From Prionace glauca (Eukaryota; Chordata; Chondrichthyes; Carcharhiniformes; Carcharhinidae): a stretch of 64,000 nt of DNA. Shown here in pieces: positions 46,300 through 57,950 of this stretch. Each line of letters starts with the position of its first letter. The first letter of the stretch is position 1. The translations under genes were made by a program, and so were the position numbers. The stretch is taken from contig CM075734.1 of NCBI GenBank assembly GCA_037974335.1, positions 26,004,000-26,067,999 of the forward strand, written 5' to 3'. Under the pieces are notes generated by a model, which was not told where the DNA came from, ran no database searches, and worked only from the letters and a program-made list of their open reading frames with translations.

Positions 46300-47640
46300 A
46301 GTAAGAATATAATTAAGGTCTAAAGCCACTGAATCATTTTTCAGACTAGAGGCTTAGATATTGCATAGCATAAAGAAATTGTTTGGGACAGAACAGAAAA
46401 GTCAATGGTAGAGGCAAGAGTGGAAATGAGGGGACTGGTTTAAGCGATGCACCTTGGACAGTTTGTAGTCACACAACCAATTGAAGGCATTTGGCAAAAT
46501 GACCAACTAATCTACATTTGTCTCTCCAATGCAGAGGAGAACACACCATGCACAGTAAATACTGCATACTAGTTTAGAAGAAATACATTTAAATCATTAT
46601 CCCACAGAAGCTGTTTCTGGGGCTCAGACAACCATATTCAAGTGATGGCAGGTGTAGCTTCTCCTAAATTTGTACAGGGCAGCACCAAAGGAAAAGAGAA
46701 CCAGGATTTTTCAGAAGAAACAGTTTCCTTGAATAGAATATTGTGTTCAATTATGCTGTGAACGGTAGAAGATAGTCCAATAAATATACAGACTGCTGAA
46801 GTGGAAGATGAAGACTTTCTTGGTTCTGAGAGAACAAAGGAAGAGCAATAGAAAAAAGGGGCTGATCTGATCCAGAATAGTACTGACACAGCATTGGGTG
46901 AAAATTCAGAATTTCTGGTGCAAAAGGTAACCAGAGTACATGTATTGAAATGGAGAAGGAAATGAAATTATTACAGGAGTCAAGGTAGGATAAAGTATGT
47001 TCCATATAGATGCAGAAATCAGTGTGCCTGTTTGAGATTTATGGAAAGCCAACTGCCATAGTTAACAAGAAATCAAAGGGGGGAACAAAGAGAATATAAG
47101 AAATATACCATGGAGGTGAGTGGAAATTGGAAGCATGGTTAATGACATTCTCAAGATCAAAGGGGCAGTAAAAGCAATGTCAACAGTCATCAGCATAATG
47201 GAAGTGGTGATATGGAAGAGGGACTGAAACAAGCGATACTTCATAATCAACAAAATAGGTTATCCTTTATTTAGAGGTAAGTGATGTTAAAAAAAGAAGC
47301 TGCTCAAGGCAAGAAATAGTTCTGCCAAATGGAGAGTGGCAGAAGGGGATTATTCGGGACGCAATACAAAGAATAAGGGTCCTGCTACACTCCTGATGAG
47401 GGATGGAGATGTCATGACTGTCGATCCACAGTGGAAAAAAAGGGGTTAAAGAATCTGGCAACAATGTTATCATGGATGTAGGGGAGAAAAACAGCATCTT
47501 TTTAGAAGGCAATGAAACTGACCACAACCGCTGACAATGCATGCATATGGAACAACTTTGCATCATAAGGATCAGTCTGCTTGTGGAAATGTCTTACGGC
47601 AGAGTACAGTTGATTTGATTATATTCTGTAACATAACAAA
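46300..47640 (-). other. intron 1 stretch, probable decayed repeat
   Basis: The minus strand has several overlapping Pro/Ser/Leu-rich open stretches (about 46640-47000 and 47270-47560) that look like decayed repeat coding, but no motif could be identified. Confidence 0.35.
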
Positions 47641-47649
47641 AATAATTTG

Positions 47650-47850
47650 ACAAGTGGTTAATTGGTGGAGGCATGTTCAATTAAGGCATTCCAAGGGGAA
47701 TTAGATAGTTATCTGAAAAGGGAGAATGTGCATGGTTATGGGAAGGCAGCTGGGGAATGATACTAAGTGAATTACTCACTTAGAGAGCTGATCCAGACAT
47801 GATGGGCTGAATGACTTCCTTCTTTGCTGAAACAATTCTGTGAACTGGGG
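47650..47850 (+). mobile_element. CR1-like LINE 3' end, plus
   Basis: AAGGCATTCCAAGGGGAATT, TAGATAGTTATCTGAAAAGG and the tail GATGGGCTGAATGACTTCCT with AACAATTCTGTGA. This is the CR1-type C-terminal/3' UTR region, whose tail resembles the SINE tails in this window. Confidence 0.7.
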
Positions 47851-50004
47851 TGCGAGGCACCGTTGGGGGCAAAGGTCCTAATAAAATAAGCCCATAGAAG
47901 TTAAGTGTTAGTTTCATCTTCTGCAGACAATCAAACATTGCAACCATATGAAAAGAAAGTGACTGAGGTGAAAGTAGACATCCCTTTCAAAGCAGCAGCT
48001 TTTTTCCAATTTGCGTATTTAGCAGATTAATTAGTGACCAGGACACACAGTTTGGAAAATATTCCTCAGTTACAAGCAAGTTCAAAAGCATTCAGTCATA
48101 GGATTGTGTAAGGCAATCCATGGCAATGTACTGTAGCTGATTTCCTTAACTTGTCGTGCAACAATTTTGTTATTTAGATCTTTCAAATATTTAAAGGTTA
48201 TGAACATTGATTCAATAGAAATCATTGTTAACTCTCCACTTCAGATCCATTAAACATTCAGTAGAAGACATAAGTCAACACATATAAAACTGTGGCAGCA
48301 GAGTGGAAAAAAAAAATATTTTCTAAATGATGTCTTGTCAGCTGCAGTCTTGCTTCATACAACAGCAGAGATGTTCCTGTCATTAATAAATGTTTGTCTT
48401 AACAAATTAATTAACAATATAAACATTCACAGAGTTTACTGATAATATTTTTCTTAAATCAACTTTTCAATTAATTATTCACTTTCTTCAACTAAAATGA
48501 TTTTAAAAACACATGGGCATATTTTAACCATGTGCATTTCAAACCCTTTTTTTCAAAATAAACGTCAATGCATTCCAGTCTATAAACCTGCATCTTTCAT
48601 TAGCTGAAGTACACCTACTGCATTATCACAGCTTCCATATAGCTTCCACAGCAATTTGCTCTTCCAAAAAATATCATGCCCTTCTAGGAACATTAAGAGT
48701 GCTCTAAATTTCCACCAGAACTTTTAAAGCTATAGCAGATTAGAATTGCAGCAGAAACAACTTTACTACCAATGTCACTTTATGAAGAAAATGTAAAAGT
48801 AATTTCTTTAAAAAATACAAACCCACTTTTCATCAACAAAATAAAAACAAATCTACCTGTTAAAGAAATGTTTATTTTTCACCCCATGACAGCTATCACC
48901 TTTTCCCATCTCTAACAAGATCCCAGCCACATCCAGCACACACATCCCAAAAAGGCTTTGATTCTTTTGGTACCATAATCTATTTGGAAACAATTATCCA
49001 CGAGTATGCTTCTCAATGCAGTCAGCAGTTGGAAGTCCCCAGCCTCAATTGGTAATTTTGCTGACCTGTGTACAGATCAGCAAGGTTTCAGGTTTAATCT
49101 ATTTTCTTAAAAATGCACATACCATATGTCAGACAAAGACAACTTTGGCAGTACTGACCAGTACTGTAAACTAGTCAATAACGTACAATCATATGGACAT
49201 CTGGTAAGGCCAAAAGAATTTTACATTGATTAGGCATTTCTTGCTGCTTCACTATAATCACAACCGGTGGTTACTTAGATGCAGTACTGGAGATGGTCAG
49301 CGTGCTGTGTGTTATGCAGCATCTCTGGAAAGTGATTTAGAGACACAAAGGACAGAAACACCACAAAACAAACAAGGGCTATTGAAATAGCTTAGCAAGT
49401 GAATAAATATGTGTTGTTCAAAAACATCTTGCCTTAATCAAGATACGTCCCCCCCAACCATGAGATGGAGAATACTTTCTGTAACTTTTTGAAATAAGTT
49501 GTTTCTCAAAAATATCAATATTTTATGACAGTAAATACATCTGGAGCATATAAGGAAGCCTAAAATTAAGAGCCTACATGAAAGTAAAGTGTGTGCACAA
49601 ATGTCATTGCCATAATACAAGCCACAATGTTCTTAAATCCTCTTATTCATCCACAACCATGAGGCTAATATATAGAAACATATGAAGTTAACAATCCAAA
49701 TTTCAAAAAATCTAATTTCTATCAATTAAATCAAATTTTAACCACTTTAAACAAGTTTAATTGGAATTGTGGTCCATCAAGTGTAATCATAATAAAGTCG
49801 TTCCACCTGATTAAGAAAGTTAAGTCTACAACCTTATTTGTCACATTTGGAATAAAATTTACCATCTATAAATAAATAATTTAATTGTCAATGCAAGATG
49901 GCTTGTGAGCAGTTGCTCCAGCTCATGCCCTCAGAAATAATGCTGGGCTGCCCTGCCCCCACTACCCCTACCTAAACTCTGTTCTTTGGACAAGACTTTT
50001 GGGG
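47851..50004 (-). other. intron 1 stretch, unassigned
   Basis: AT-rich; no recognised repeat or exon. Confidence 0.5.
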
Positions 50005-50475
50005 CACCCATAGAATATTTCAGCATAGGAGGCCAATCAGCCACTCTCTGCAGACTCTCTCAAAGTAATCCATTTAGTTCACTCGCCTCACTTTTTTTTG
50101 TACATCCCTACAATTTTTCTCTCCATCAATTTTATTCTGTAGGCTACAAGTGGATTTTTATCCATTGTTGCTATACATTCCAAATCCTGACACTGCAAAA
50201 AATGTTCCTCCAAACAATGGAAACAATTTTGCTTTATTTATTCTCTTTAAATCTTCTTGATCTTTGGATATGTCTATCAAATGTCTTGTTAGCCTGCTCT
50301 GCTCTAAGCTTCTTCAGTTTATCCATGTAATCCTAATCCCTCATCTCAGGAAACATTCAAGCAAATCTTTACTATACCCTTATAATGGTGTCAAATATTG
50401 GACAGATTTGTTACAGTCGTTAGTACACTGAATCTGACTTGGCTATGCTCAATACACCCTTTTTTTGTTTGTTGA
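50005..50475 (-). mobile_element. old CR1-like 3' end, minus
   Basis: On the minus strand it reads through a C-terminal RT region to a tail GGCCTCCTATGCTGAAATAT with TCTATGGG. The order TATCAAATGTC...GCTCTGCTCTAAGCTTCTTC and GTTTATCCATGTAATCC matches the common CR1 C-terminus (GDLIRxYK, LEKLR, YMDK-type readings) in reverse. Strongly decayed. Confidence 0.6.
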
Positions 50476-50639
50476 AAAACAAAACTCTTATTTCAAGCAT
50501 TTAATATCAGCACCAAATACTTTCAAGTATGGTATAGCATAGCCAAAGTAAAGATTCCTCTAACCTGCCTCCCTTTCAGTTAATCACTGAAACAGAGCAA
50601 TTTTTTCCATTCCCCAAACTAGCCATCATGTGTCCTCTT

Positions 50640-51020
50640 GGAGTAAAATATCTAATTAATAAGAGCTTAAATTTATATTGCACCTTTAATATAGTAAAAC
50701 ATTAAGAAGTATTTCACAGGACCGTAATGAAACATGACACCAGCTATAAAAGGAAGTATTAAGAGTGATCAGAAAATGGTCAAAGAGATAAGTTTCAAAA
50801 ATGTTTTAAAGAAAGGTAGAGTGGTAGTGGTATGCAGTAGGGAATTCCAGAGCTTATGATTTGAAGTTATAGCTCCCATTGGTGGAGCAATTAAAACTAA
50901 GGATGTTGGAAAGTTCAGCATAAATAACGCAAAAAGTTGTGGGGACTGAAGGAGATTACAGTGAGCAATTTGAAAATCAAGATCTAAAGCTAACACAGGT
51001 CAGTTCTGTGCTGTAACCCA
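50640..51020 (+). repeat. unclassified interspersed repeat
   Basis: Begins TTAAATTTATATTGCACCTT and has a GGGAATTCCAGAGCTTATGA block shared with about 26960-26990. Family not identified. Confidence 0.45.
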
Positions 51021-51982
51021 TGCTCCCCAAACACTGGTTTAAGATTACACAAACTGAATTTACCTTGCTACCAAGAGAAATTTTCATTCCATCCATTTGG
51101 GTTTGATTTGAATTAGTCATGATTGCTAGAAATAAGAATGGAATTCGTCTCGGAGATACCGCAAAGTTATAATTCCATTCTTGACACCTTTTCTAACTTC
51201 TGGCCACAACTAACCTCCCATTTTCAGATTACTTAGAGGAATGATTGTCTTTATATTATCTTAATTAAACACCAGACAAAATTTATGATCATTCTTAAAA
51301 TTCCAGGTTGATCTTGTTCCTTTTGTTTTTTCCCATTGTTATATGTCATCACCATATTGAAAGTTTTTGATATGCTGGGTAGTTTTACAACTGATACCAT
51401 TCCTGCTATTAACGCTTCTATTAATTCTGACTTGGGACCAATGATGTATTAAAATACCAAGTAAAATTCGAAATAATGAGATATAAAGTCAGACTATGGA
51501 AGATATCTATTTAATTTTTAAAAGTCCTATGTTGAAGCTTGATTTCATATTTAAATTAGTCACTATTTTATATGTCCATATTCAGGTCCATTTAAGCCTA
51601 ATGTGCCTTATTTTTATTACTGTTTGTAGCTGCATTACAACACTTGATTGTGAGCTTTGAAGGTTCATACTCATATGCAGATCTCCCATACCAGATCAGT
51701 ATTTTCTTGTGATTGTTCTGCTCATGAACCTGTTGGGAATATTAATTTCCTTAAAGGTTTATGATACCTTTATTTCCTCATTCAGCAGCTCATTATTCCA
51801 TTGCTAATTCAATGGAACGTAAATATGTTTTATAAGTTTTTTCTTGGTACTATAAATTTGAGAAATTGTACTTTTTAAATTACTGCGTGGGCTTTCTGTG
51901 AGTAGAGTTAACTGCTGAGCTGTCTTCTAATGGGAGTTACCATTTGCACTGTTTAGGTTAGGTGTAAATAAAGGATGTCACT
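51021..51982 (-). other. intron 1 stretch, unassigned
   Basis: AT-rich; no recognised feature. Confidence 0.5.
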
Positions 51983-52355
51983 TATAAGAACATAAGAAAT
52001 AGGAGCAGGAGTAGGCCATCTGGCCCTTCGAGCCTGCCCCGCCATTCAATAAGATCATGGCTGATCTGTCGTGACTCAGCTCCACCTTCCCGCCCTCTCC
52101 CCATAACCCTTAATCCCTTCTCTTATCAAAAACCCATCAACCCATTTCTTAAAAATATTTAGCGAGGCAGCCTCCACCACTTCAACGGGCAGAGAATTCC
52201 AGAGATTCACCACCCTTTGGGTGAAGAAGTTCCTCCTCAACTCTGTTCTAAACCGCCTCCCCTTTATCTTGAGGCTGTGCCCCCTAGTCCTACTGTCTTT
52301 TTTGAGCGGGAAGAGTCTCTCCACCTCTATCCTATCCATCCCATTCATCATCTTA
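51983..52355 (-). mobile_element. CR1 3'-end fragment, young, minus
   Basis: Nearly identical over its whole length to the end of the LINE at 15486-17213. The minus strand reads MMNGMDRIEVERLFPLKKDS and NLWNSLPVEVVEAASLNIFK to the 3' UTR ending in CTTATGTTCTTATAAG. 5'-truncated at about 52355. Confidence 0.95.
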
Positions 52356-52861
52356 TCAATTAAAGATAACATGTTGTACAAAACCAGACATTTATAGAGA
52401 CAAAGGGTGAGAAGTTGACTAAATGCAAATTAGAACAATTTAAAATACTTCAGTCTGTGGAATATAGTTAAACGATAAGATACAGGAAAAGGGTAATTCA
52501 AAATGACTAGGCTGTTCACATTTTAATAAAATTGCTATACTCTGATTTTAATGTTACCAAAAAACAATTTAGACTCCAAATCAGGTGCACACCTTAGAGT
52601 TCGTTAATGGCAGTTCAGGGTGCAGCTATTGATTGTGTATCCATGGACTACTGATGCAACTGTCAATGGTAAATTGATCACATCGATTGTGTTATGAATA
52701 GAACAAGTCAATTGCTTTTTCCAAATATAATAGGAAAAAACCTTAGGCTACCAGAGCAACAGAGGGATTAAAAGAGCTTCTGAAGGATCCAGCAGACATT
52801 TGGCGATAGAAGAGAGAAGAAATAAAGTCAGGCCAAATTAGAACCAGCATCAACTAGCACC
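52356..52861 (-). other. intron 1 stretch, unassigned
   Basis: No recognised feature. Confidence 0.5.
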
Positions 52862-53068
52862 TTTTCCTCATGTCTGTGTGGGTGTCCTCCAGGTGTTCTG
52901 GTTTCCTACCACAGTCTGAAGGTGGTGTAGGTTAGGTGCATTTGCCATGCTAAATTCTTCCTCAGTGTGCCCGGACAGGCGCCAAGTGTGGCAACTTGGG
53001 GATTTACACAGTAACTTAATTACGGTGTTAATTTAAGCCTACACATGACACTAATAATTAAACATAAA
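52862..53068 (+). repeat. SINE core and variant tail, 5'-truncated, plus
   Basis: Starts inside the core (TTCCTCATGTCTGTGTGGGT, GGTGTTCTGGTTTCC) and runs to CAGTGTGCCCGGACAGGCGC, TTACGGTGTTAATTTAAGCC and TGACACTAATAATTAAAC. Same tail subfamily as 33449-33722. Confidence 0.8.
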
Positions 53069-53329
53069 ACCTGTGTCCAAACTGCTCTGGAATGTAAAGG
53101 CGTGTGATATGTAAATGATCATCTGGTTGTTAATTATTTAATAAATCTTTTTAATTTGTTACACCAAAACTACCATCTGCCAACTTGTCTTATCAAGAAC
53201 CTAAATGAAGGTTCAAATAACTTTAATGAACCTTAAAAATTCCTAATTTGCTCAGATTCATCACTAATCAACTCTTCAGCAAGCTGACTGCAACACCCAC
53301 TCAGCTGCAGATTCATTATGTCCATGTTC

Positions 53330-53660
53330 CTACATGATTATTCATCTTTGTTTAAATCTATCAATGGCCTCACTCCTTCCCACTTCTGAAATTTTCTTGA
53401 ACGTGACAAATCCACTGAACTCTAAATTTATCTGACACTGACATTCCTCCATCCTCAACTCCACCAGCCATCCTTTTGGATCATTGGAAATCATATCTTC
53501 ACGCTCCTAGAGACCTCACAGTGAAATTCCCTCCCTAAACCTCTCACTTTCTTTAACCTTCTCATTAAATCATTCAGATTTATACCTTCTCCAAATACTT
53601 CCTTCTTTGCTTTGGTCAAGCTCCGTCAGACTCCTAAATGCCAATAAAATTACCCTCCCC
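53330..53660 (+). repeat. unclassified interspersed repeat, plus
   Basis: AAATTCCCTCCCTAAACCTC, TCACTTTCTTTAACCTTCTC and TCTTTGCTTTGGTCAAGC; related in pattern to 29260-29575. Family not identified. Confidence 0.45.
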
Positions 53661-53799
53661 ATTCTTCTAAACACAATGAATATAGTTAAAATCCACTCAA
53701 CTTTTCCTTTTAAGACAACGCTTTCACCCCAGGAATGAGCTCAGTGAACTCTGAACTTTCTCCAATCCTAGTATATGCTCAACCCATCTATACCCTTTG

Positions 53800-55785
53800 C
53801 AGGTGCTTCGCGTCCTCTTCATAACTATCTTTCTCACCTATTTTTGTATTGGCAGTAAATTTGATTGCATACACCTGATTCCTTCATCGAGGTCATTAAT
53901 ATAGGTCATAAATTGTTGAAAACCCAGTAATAATCCCACTAGCACCCCACTAATTGCAGTTTATCAATCTGAGAATTATTTTTATTCTGATTGTTTGCTG
54001 TTAGTTAGTAATCCGTTATCTATGCCAATATATTACCCCCGACACCATGAGCTCTTGTGCAACAATTTTTTATACTGGAAATCCAAATATACTCCATCTA
54101 CCAATTTTACTCCCCCCCCCCCCCCCCCGTGCCCTTGTCTGCCTACTCGTTATTTCCTCAAATAATTCTTATTTGTGAAACATGATTTTTTCGTAAAACC
54201 AAGTTAGCCCTGCTTCACTGTCTTGTTTTTTTCTAAATTGTCTTGTTACCACTACTTCCTTAATAATAGATTCTAGCATTTTCCCAATCTCAGTTATTAG
54301 GCAACTGGCCTATAGTTTCCTTCCTTTCTTGAATAGTGGTGTTACATCTGCAATTTTCCAATTGACTAGTATCTCTCCAGAACCTAGAGAACTTTGAAAG
54401 ATTTCTAACAATTCTCCCACACTATTGTTGCAGCCACTTCATTTAAATATCAAGGAAGTAGGTAATTATGTCAAAGGACCTTCTGGTCTTTAGTCCCAAT
54501 AGTTCACCGTGTATATGTTTTCTCTAGTAATAATAATAATGATGATGATGATGATCAAATTCCTGCCTCACTTTTGCCAAGTTTGTTATTGGAATACTTT
54601 AAATATTTTTGACTGTGAAGACAGATACAAAATGCTTGTTTAAGGTATCTGCCATTTCTTTTGTTTTTCAATTCCCTAATCTCATGCTCTAAGAGACCAA
54701 TGTTTACTTTGAGCTACATTCTTCCTTTATACATACTTGTTAAAAGTCAAGACTCTTATTGCTTGTTTTTATATTTCTGACTAGTATCCCCTCAATTGTT
54801 TTTCTCCCCCCGTTATTTAGTCATCCCTAGCTAGTTTCCAAAACTTTTTGAGCTTCCCCCTAATCTTCACACATGCTTTTCCTTTGATAACATCATTAAC
54901 TTCCTTAGTTATCTACAGGTAGTTCATCCTTCTCGCAGAGTTTTCCTTTCTCAATGGAATGTATGAATTATGAAATGTCTCCTAAAGATTCTGCCATAGA
55001 TTATCTACTGCTTTATGTTTTAATCTGTTTTCCCAGTTCACTTTAGCCAAGTATCTTCAAACCTTTGTGGTTGTCCTTACTCCTGCTCTTAATTTGGATG
55101 TTCATTTTTTAAAAATTCATTTAGGTTTTGTTGGCTAGGCCAGCATTTATTGCCCAACCCTGTACATTTATTACACTAGTTTCATAACTACTTTGCTCAC
55201 TTTCAAACACAATGTAAAATTCTATCACGTCATGATCACTCTTCTCTAGAGAACCATTTACTGTGAGATCATGATTATCCTGCCTCATTACCAGATCTAA
55301 AATAACCTATTTACTGGTTAGTTCCAAAGAAACTGTCCTGACTACACTGAACTCATCCTCAAGGTTACCTTCACTTTTTTATTGCCCAATCTATACGAAG
55401 ATTAAACTCATCCTCAATTAATGTAGCACCTTTCTTATAGGCCTTCATTTTTTTTTTGCTTCAACGTGTTCTACTAGTGCATTTAGCATTAGGAACCCCA
55501 TAGACTACTCCCAGAAGTGACATAGTTCCCTTGCTATCTCTTATTTCCATCCAAACTAATCGTTGCTATCTTATTTTTATACACAGATTCCTTCCAACCT
55601 TCCAAACCAAAATCATTTCTCACTGCTGTCTTGATATCATTCACTAAAGCTACCCCGTCTTCTTTCAATGTCATTTTGTCCTTGCAAAGGTCTTGGTTAG
55701 CATTCAGCTGCATCCAGTTTTGGTTTCCCCATATGTGGTAGATCAAGGGGTTAAAAAAGCTGGAGGTATACAGGTCAGGCAGCAA
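53800..55785 (-). mobile_element. old CR1-like LINE, endonuclease and RT part, minus
   Basis: On the minus strand this runs from a decayed endonuclease region (55200-55780; ASN-rich and a GVYNR-type stretch) through a short endonuclease-RT link to RT remains (53840-54720: the FQNSL/RTGE-type, PLFKKG-type NYRPVSL-type and FVKGKSCLT-type blocks are all legible only in fragments). A poly-C run (54113-54128) and an ATG/AAT simple repeat (54528-54556) interrupt it. Heavily decayed; assignment rests on the order of fragments. Confidence 0.6.
55118..55156 (-). repeat. fragment of the 13535-13700 repeat tail
   Basis: GGCTAGGCCAGCATTTATTG followed by CCCAACCCTG is the reverse of the GGGCAATAAATGYTGSCCTA tail seen at 13660-13690. 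Confidence 0.6.
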
Positions 55786-55789
55786 CTGT

Positions 55790-55930
55790 GGAGAAAAAAG
55801 TTAACATTTCAGGCTAATGGAAAGGTAATGCACCTGAAGTGTTAACTTTATCTAGCCACAGATGCTGTCTGCTTTGCTCAGCATTTTCTGTTTTTACTTT
55901 AGATTTACAGCATCTGTAACATTTTGTTTG
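55790..55930 (+). repeat. SINE-like tail, plus
   Basis: AGCCACAGATGCTGTCTGCT, TTGCTCAGCATTTTCTGTTT and TTTACTTTAGATTTACAGCA. Third copy of the family at 26085 and 45880. Confidence 0.65.
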
Positions 55931-56814
55931 GTTTGATGCAGAAACCCTGGAAAAGTGAGGAGGCTCGCTTGATGACGATTGGAAGACCTTCAGTGCAGCA
56001 TTGAGGGAACTCTGCTAGATACCAAATCTAAAGACTAGGACGAACATAAAAACAGTGGGCAGTGGTAAATATATTTCCCAATGTCACCTGGAATTTACTT
56101 AATCACGTTCAGAGAAAGAGAATGGCAACCCATTTTTTTCCAAAATTGGCCTCTGATTAGAAGGGGCAACAAAATCTACAGGAAGCAAGCTAATAAACTT
56201 TATTTTCCTGTGCTCCTATTTGTTGCTCCCCGCAATTTAATTTTTGATCCTGGTGATAAGTCTTTTGTCGCTGGCCGGGGGAGATGGGGGGACGCTGATC
56301 CCCTCATCTCCCGAGATACGTGTCATTTACCAGCTGGAGATTTTTGTTGACCCCCTTTAGATTTACTTTTGCTCCCTATGACCTACGTTTGATTTCCTGC
56401 AGTTTATTTACAGCTCCGTGAGGTTTATTTGTGGCTATATTAAACGTGTGCGTTGCTCCATGTGATTAAATTTACAGCACGCTGTTTTTTTTTACTCCTT
56501 AAAAATTTACCGATCCTGGAAATGTATTTCTTGTTAGCTGACATCTATTTCTTGAGAGATAAGTTTGTGGACCACCCCACCCCCCCCGAGGGTTTTTTTT
56601 GTTCTGGGAAAATATTTAAAGATCTTAAGAGTTGTTTTTTTTTTGGTTCGCAAGAGAATTATTAATTGACCCCTAAAGCTTTTTCCTCCTCGACTTTTTT
56701 TTCCCTGAAGGTTGTTATTGCCCATGTAAGTGTTATTTCTTCTCCCACAGCAGGCCTATTGCTGCTCCCTCTAATTCAGTATTTTCTCTGCGTGTTTTCT
56801 GCAGCCTTTCCCAC
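55931..56814 (-). other. intron 1, promoter-proximal T-rich part
   Basis: T-rich on the plus strand. Contains a hairpin at 56279-56312 (GGGAGATGGGGGG arm, 8-nt loop, CCCCTCATCTCCC arm, one mismatch). No exon or transposon recognised. Confidence 0.6.
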
Positions 56815-56820
56815 TGACAC

Positions 56821-56833
56821 AAAATGGCGGCGG
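56821..56833 (+). promoter_or_regulatory. YY1-type site AAAATGGCGGCGG
   Basis: Matches the YY1 core AANATGGCGGC on the plus strand, opposite to MATR3, about 230 bp inside intron 1. Confidence 0.55.
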
Positions 56834-57051
56834 CTGACAAACTGCCGCTCAAAGTCGATCGGCCTCCCTATTAATCGACAGGAGCCTCAATGAACTCTCT
56901 CCGCGCGCACACACACACACACCCGCTTCTCAGCCGCCTGTCAGAGACTTTCCCCCTGGCATATTCGCTAGAAAAGGTTTTCTAATCTCTTCTCCCTCTC
57001 TCTCTCTCTCTTCACCCCGTCACCCATATCCCTCTCACTCCGCTTTCTTAC

Positions 57052-57250
57052 CTCCAGCAGCCGCTCGAGCAAGTGGAAGCAGGCCAGATGAAGTCCCACA
57101 ATGCACCGCGCGCCGGCCTGCCGCCCGCCCTGCCAGGACTCACTCCACCCCTCCCCCCCGTACACAGAATCCAACCTGCCGCGGCGGCCAGGAATCCCAA
57201 CCACCACCGCGCGGCTAGCCATCCCACGCCGCACTGCGAGGTGCCCGTTT
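57052..57250 (-). other. MATR3: probable noncoding first exon of MATR3
   Basis: The donor is at 57051: GCTGGAG|GTAAGA, a strong site in the CpG island. The exon would splice to the acceptor at 42333. The 5' limit is not known: the NRF-1 and STAF motifs upstream of or inside it allow a start anywhere from about 57090 to 57270. Confidence 0.5.
57093..57110 (+). promoter_or_regulatory. STAF/ZNF143-type site
   Basis: GTCCCACAATGCACCGCG agrees with 17 of 18 positions of the published STAF consensus YWCCCRNMATSCMYYRCR. Confidence 0.65.
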
Positions 57251-57265
57251 CTCCCTCCTCCGCAG

Positions 57266-57275
57266 GCGCATGCGC
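57266..57275. promoter_or_regulatory. NRF-1 palindrome GCGCATGCGC
   Basis: Perfect palindromic core, with A after it; 11 of 12 positions of YGCGCAYGCGCR. Confidence 0.75.
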
Positions 57276-57477
57276 AACAGGCAGTGTTTCCCGCCAGAAT
57301 CCCTCAGCCATGTTCCAGACCAGGCAATGAGCATGTGAGAGGACCTGAAAGATCCCGCTGCCACTCAATATAGGGGAATACATGTGCTCAACCACAATAT
57401 CATGGCCCGACATATCCCATATCTACCATTACCACCAAGCCAGAGGATCAGCCCTGATTCAATGAAGTATGATGCTG

Positions 57478-57950
57478 GTGTTGAAATACAGTAAACACAG
57501 TAAGAAGTCGTATAACACCAGGTTAAAGTCCAACACATTTATTTGGTAGCAAACGCCACTAGCCTTTGGAACGCTGCTCCTTTGTCAGGTGAGTGGGAGA
57601 TCTGTTCACAAACAGGGCATATAAAGACACAAACTCAATTTACAGAATACTGATCAGAATGTGAGTCTTTACAGCTAATCAAGTCTTAAAGGTACGGACA
57701 ATGTGAGTGGAGAGAGCATTAAGCACGGGTTAAAGAGATGTGTATTGTCTCCAGGCAGGACAGTTAGTGAGATTTTGCAAGTCCAGAGAAGTCGTGGGGT
57801 TACAGATAGTGTGACATGAACCCAAGATCCCGATTCTCATGTCCTCATGTGTGCAGAATTTGGCTATCAGTCTCTGCTCAGCAACTCTGCGTTGTCGTGT
57901 ATTGTGAAGGGGGCCTCAGAGAACGTTCACCCAAAGATCACTGAAGAATG
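57478..57950 (-). mobile_element. Penelope 3'-end fragment
   Basis: Matches 10795-11280: AAACACAGTAAGAAGTC, ACACCAGGTTAAAGTCCAAC, GGGCATATAAAGACACAAAC and AGAGATGTGTATTGTCTCC in the same order, and then beyond the arm (TGTGCAGAATTTGGC). There is an internal gap near the end. Only the 3' part of the element is present. It lies just upstream of the CpG island. Confidence 0.9.

Larger units (their letters stand above)
1..57300 (-). other. MATR3: MATR3 (matrin-3) gene, partial, minus strand
   Basis: Twelve coding exons on the minus strand, each with AG/GT borders and compatible phases, join into 2424 coding bases (808 codons). The product matches vertebrate matrin-3 in order: N-terminal block, C2H2 finger, GILGPPP motif, RRM1, RRM2, basic Ser-Pro region, acidic tail. 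Family knowledge: MATR3 is a nuclear matrix RNA/DNA-binding protein that represses exons together with PTBP1. Human MATR3 is 847 residues, so the full protein here would probably be longer, partly because of an inserted repeat. The exons for the second zinc finger and the stop codon are left of position 1. Introns range from 485 bp to 17.5 kb and carry most of the transposons. The 5' limit is uncertain because the transcription start cannot be read directly. Confidence 0.95.
56815..57300 (-). promoter_or_regulatory. MATR3: CpG-rich MATR3 promoter region
   Basis: The only CpG-dense non-repeat stretch in the window (CGCGCGC, CCGCTCGAGC, CGCGCGCCGGC), in AT-rich surroundings and upstream of the first coding exon. 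It contains an NRF-1 palindrome, a STAF/ZNF143-type site and a YY1-type site, as expected for a housekeeping promoter. No TATA box was seen. Confidence 0.8.

Noticed and set aside
46638-47566. Series of minus-strand open frames of 63-99 codons
   Set aside because: Low-complexity Ser/Leu/Pro composition, no splice structure or motif; probably repeat-derived.
42333-57051. A SNORA74-type snoRNA in MATR3 intron 1 (human has SNHG4/SNORA74A at this locus)
   Set aside because: I looked for a H/ACA layout with recognisable human-like sequence and could not identify one by eye.
57048-57413. Overlapping 85-121 codon open frames on both strands of the CpG island
   Set aside because: Long open frames are expected by chance in GC-rich DNA. 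They have no known domain and overlap the promoter.
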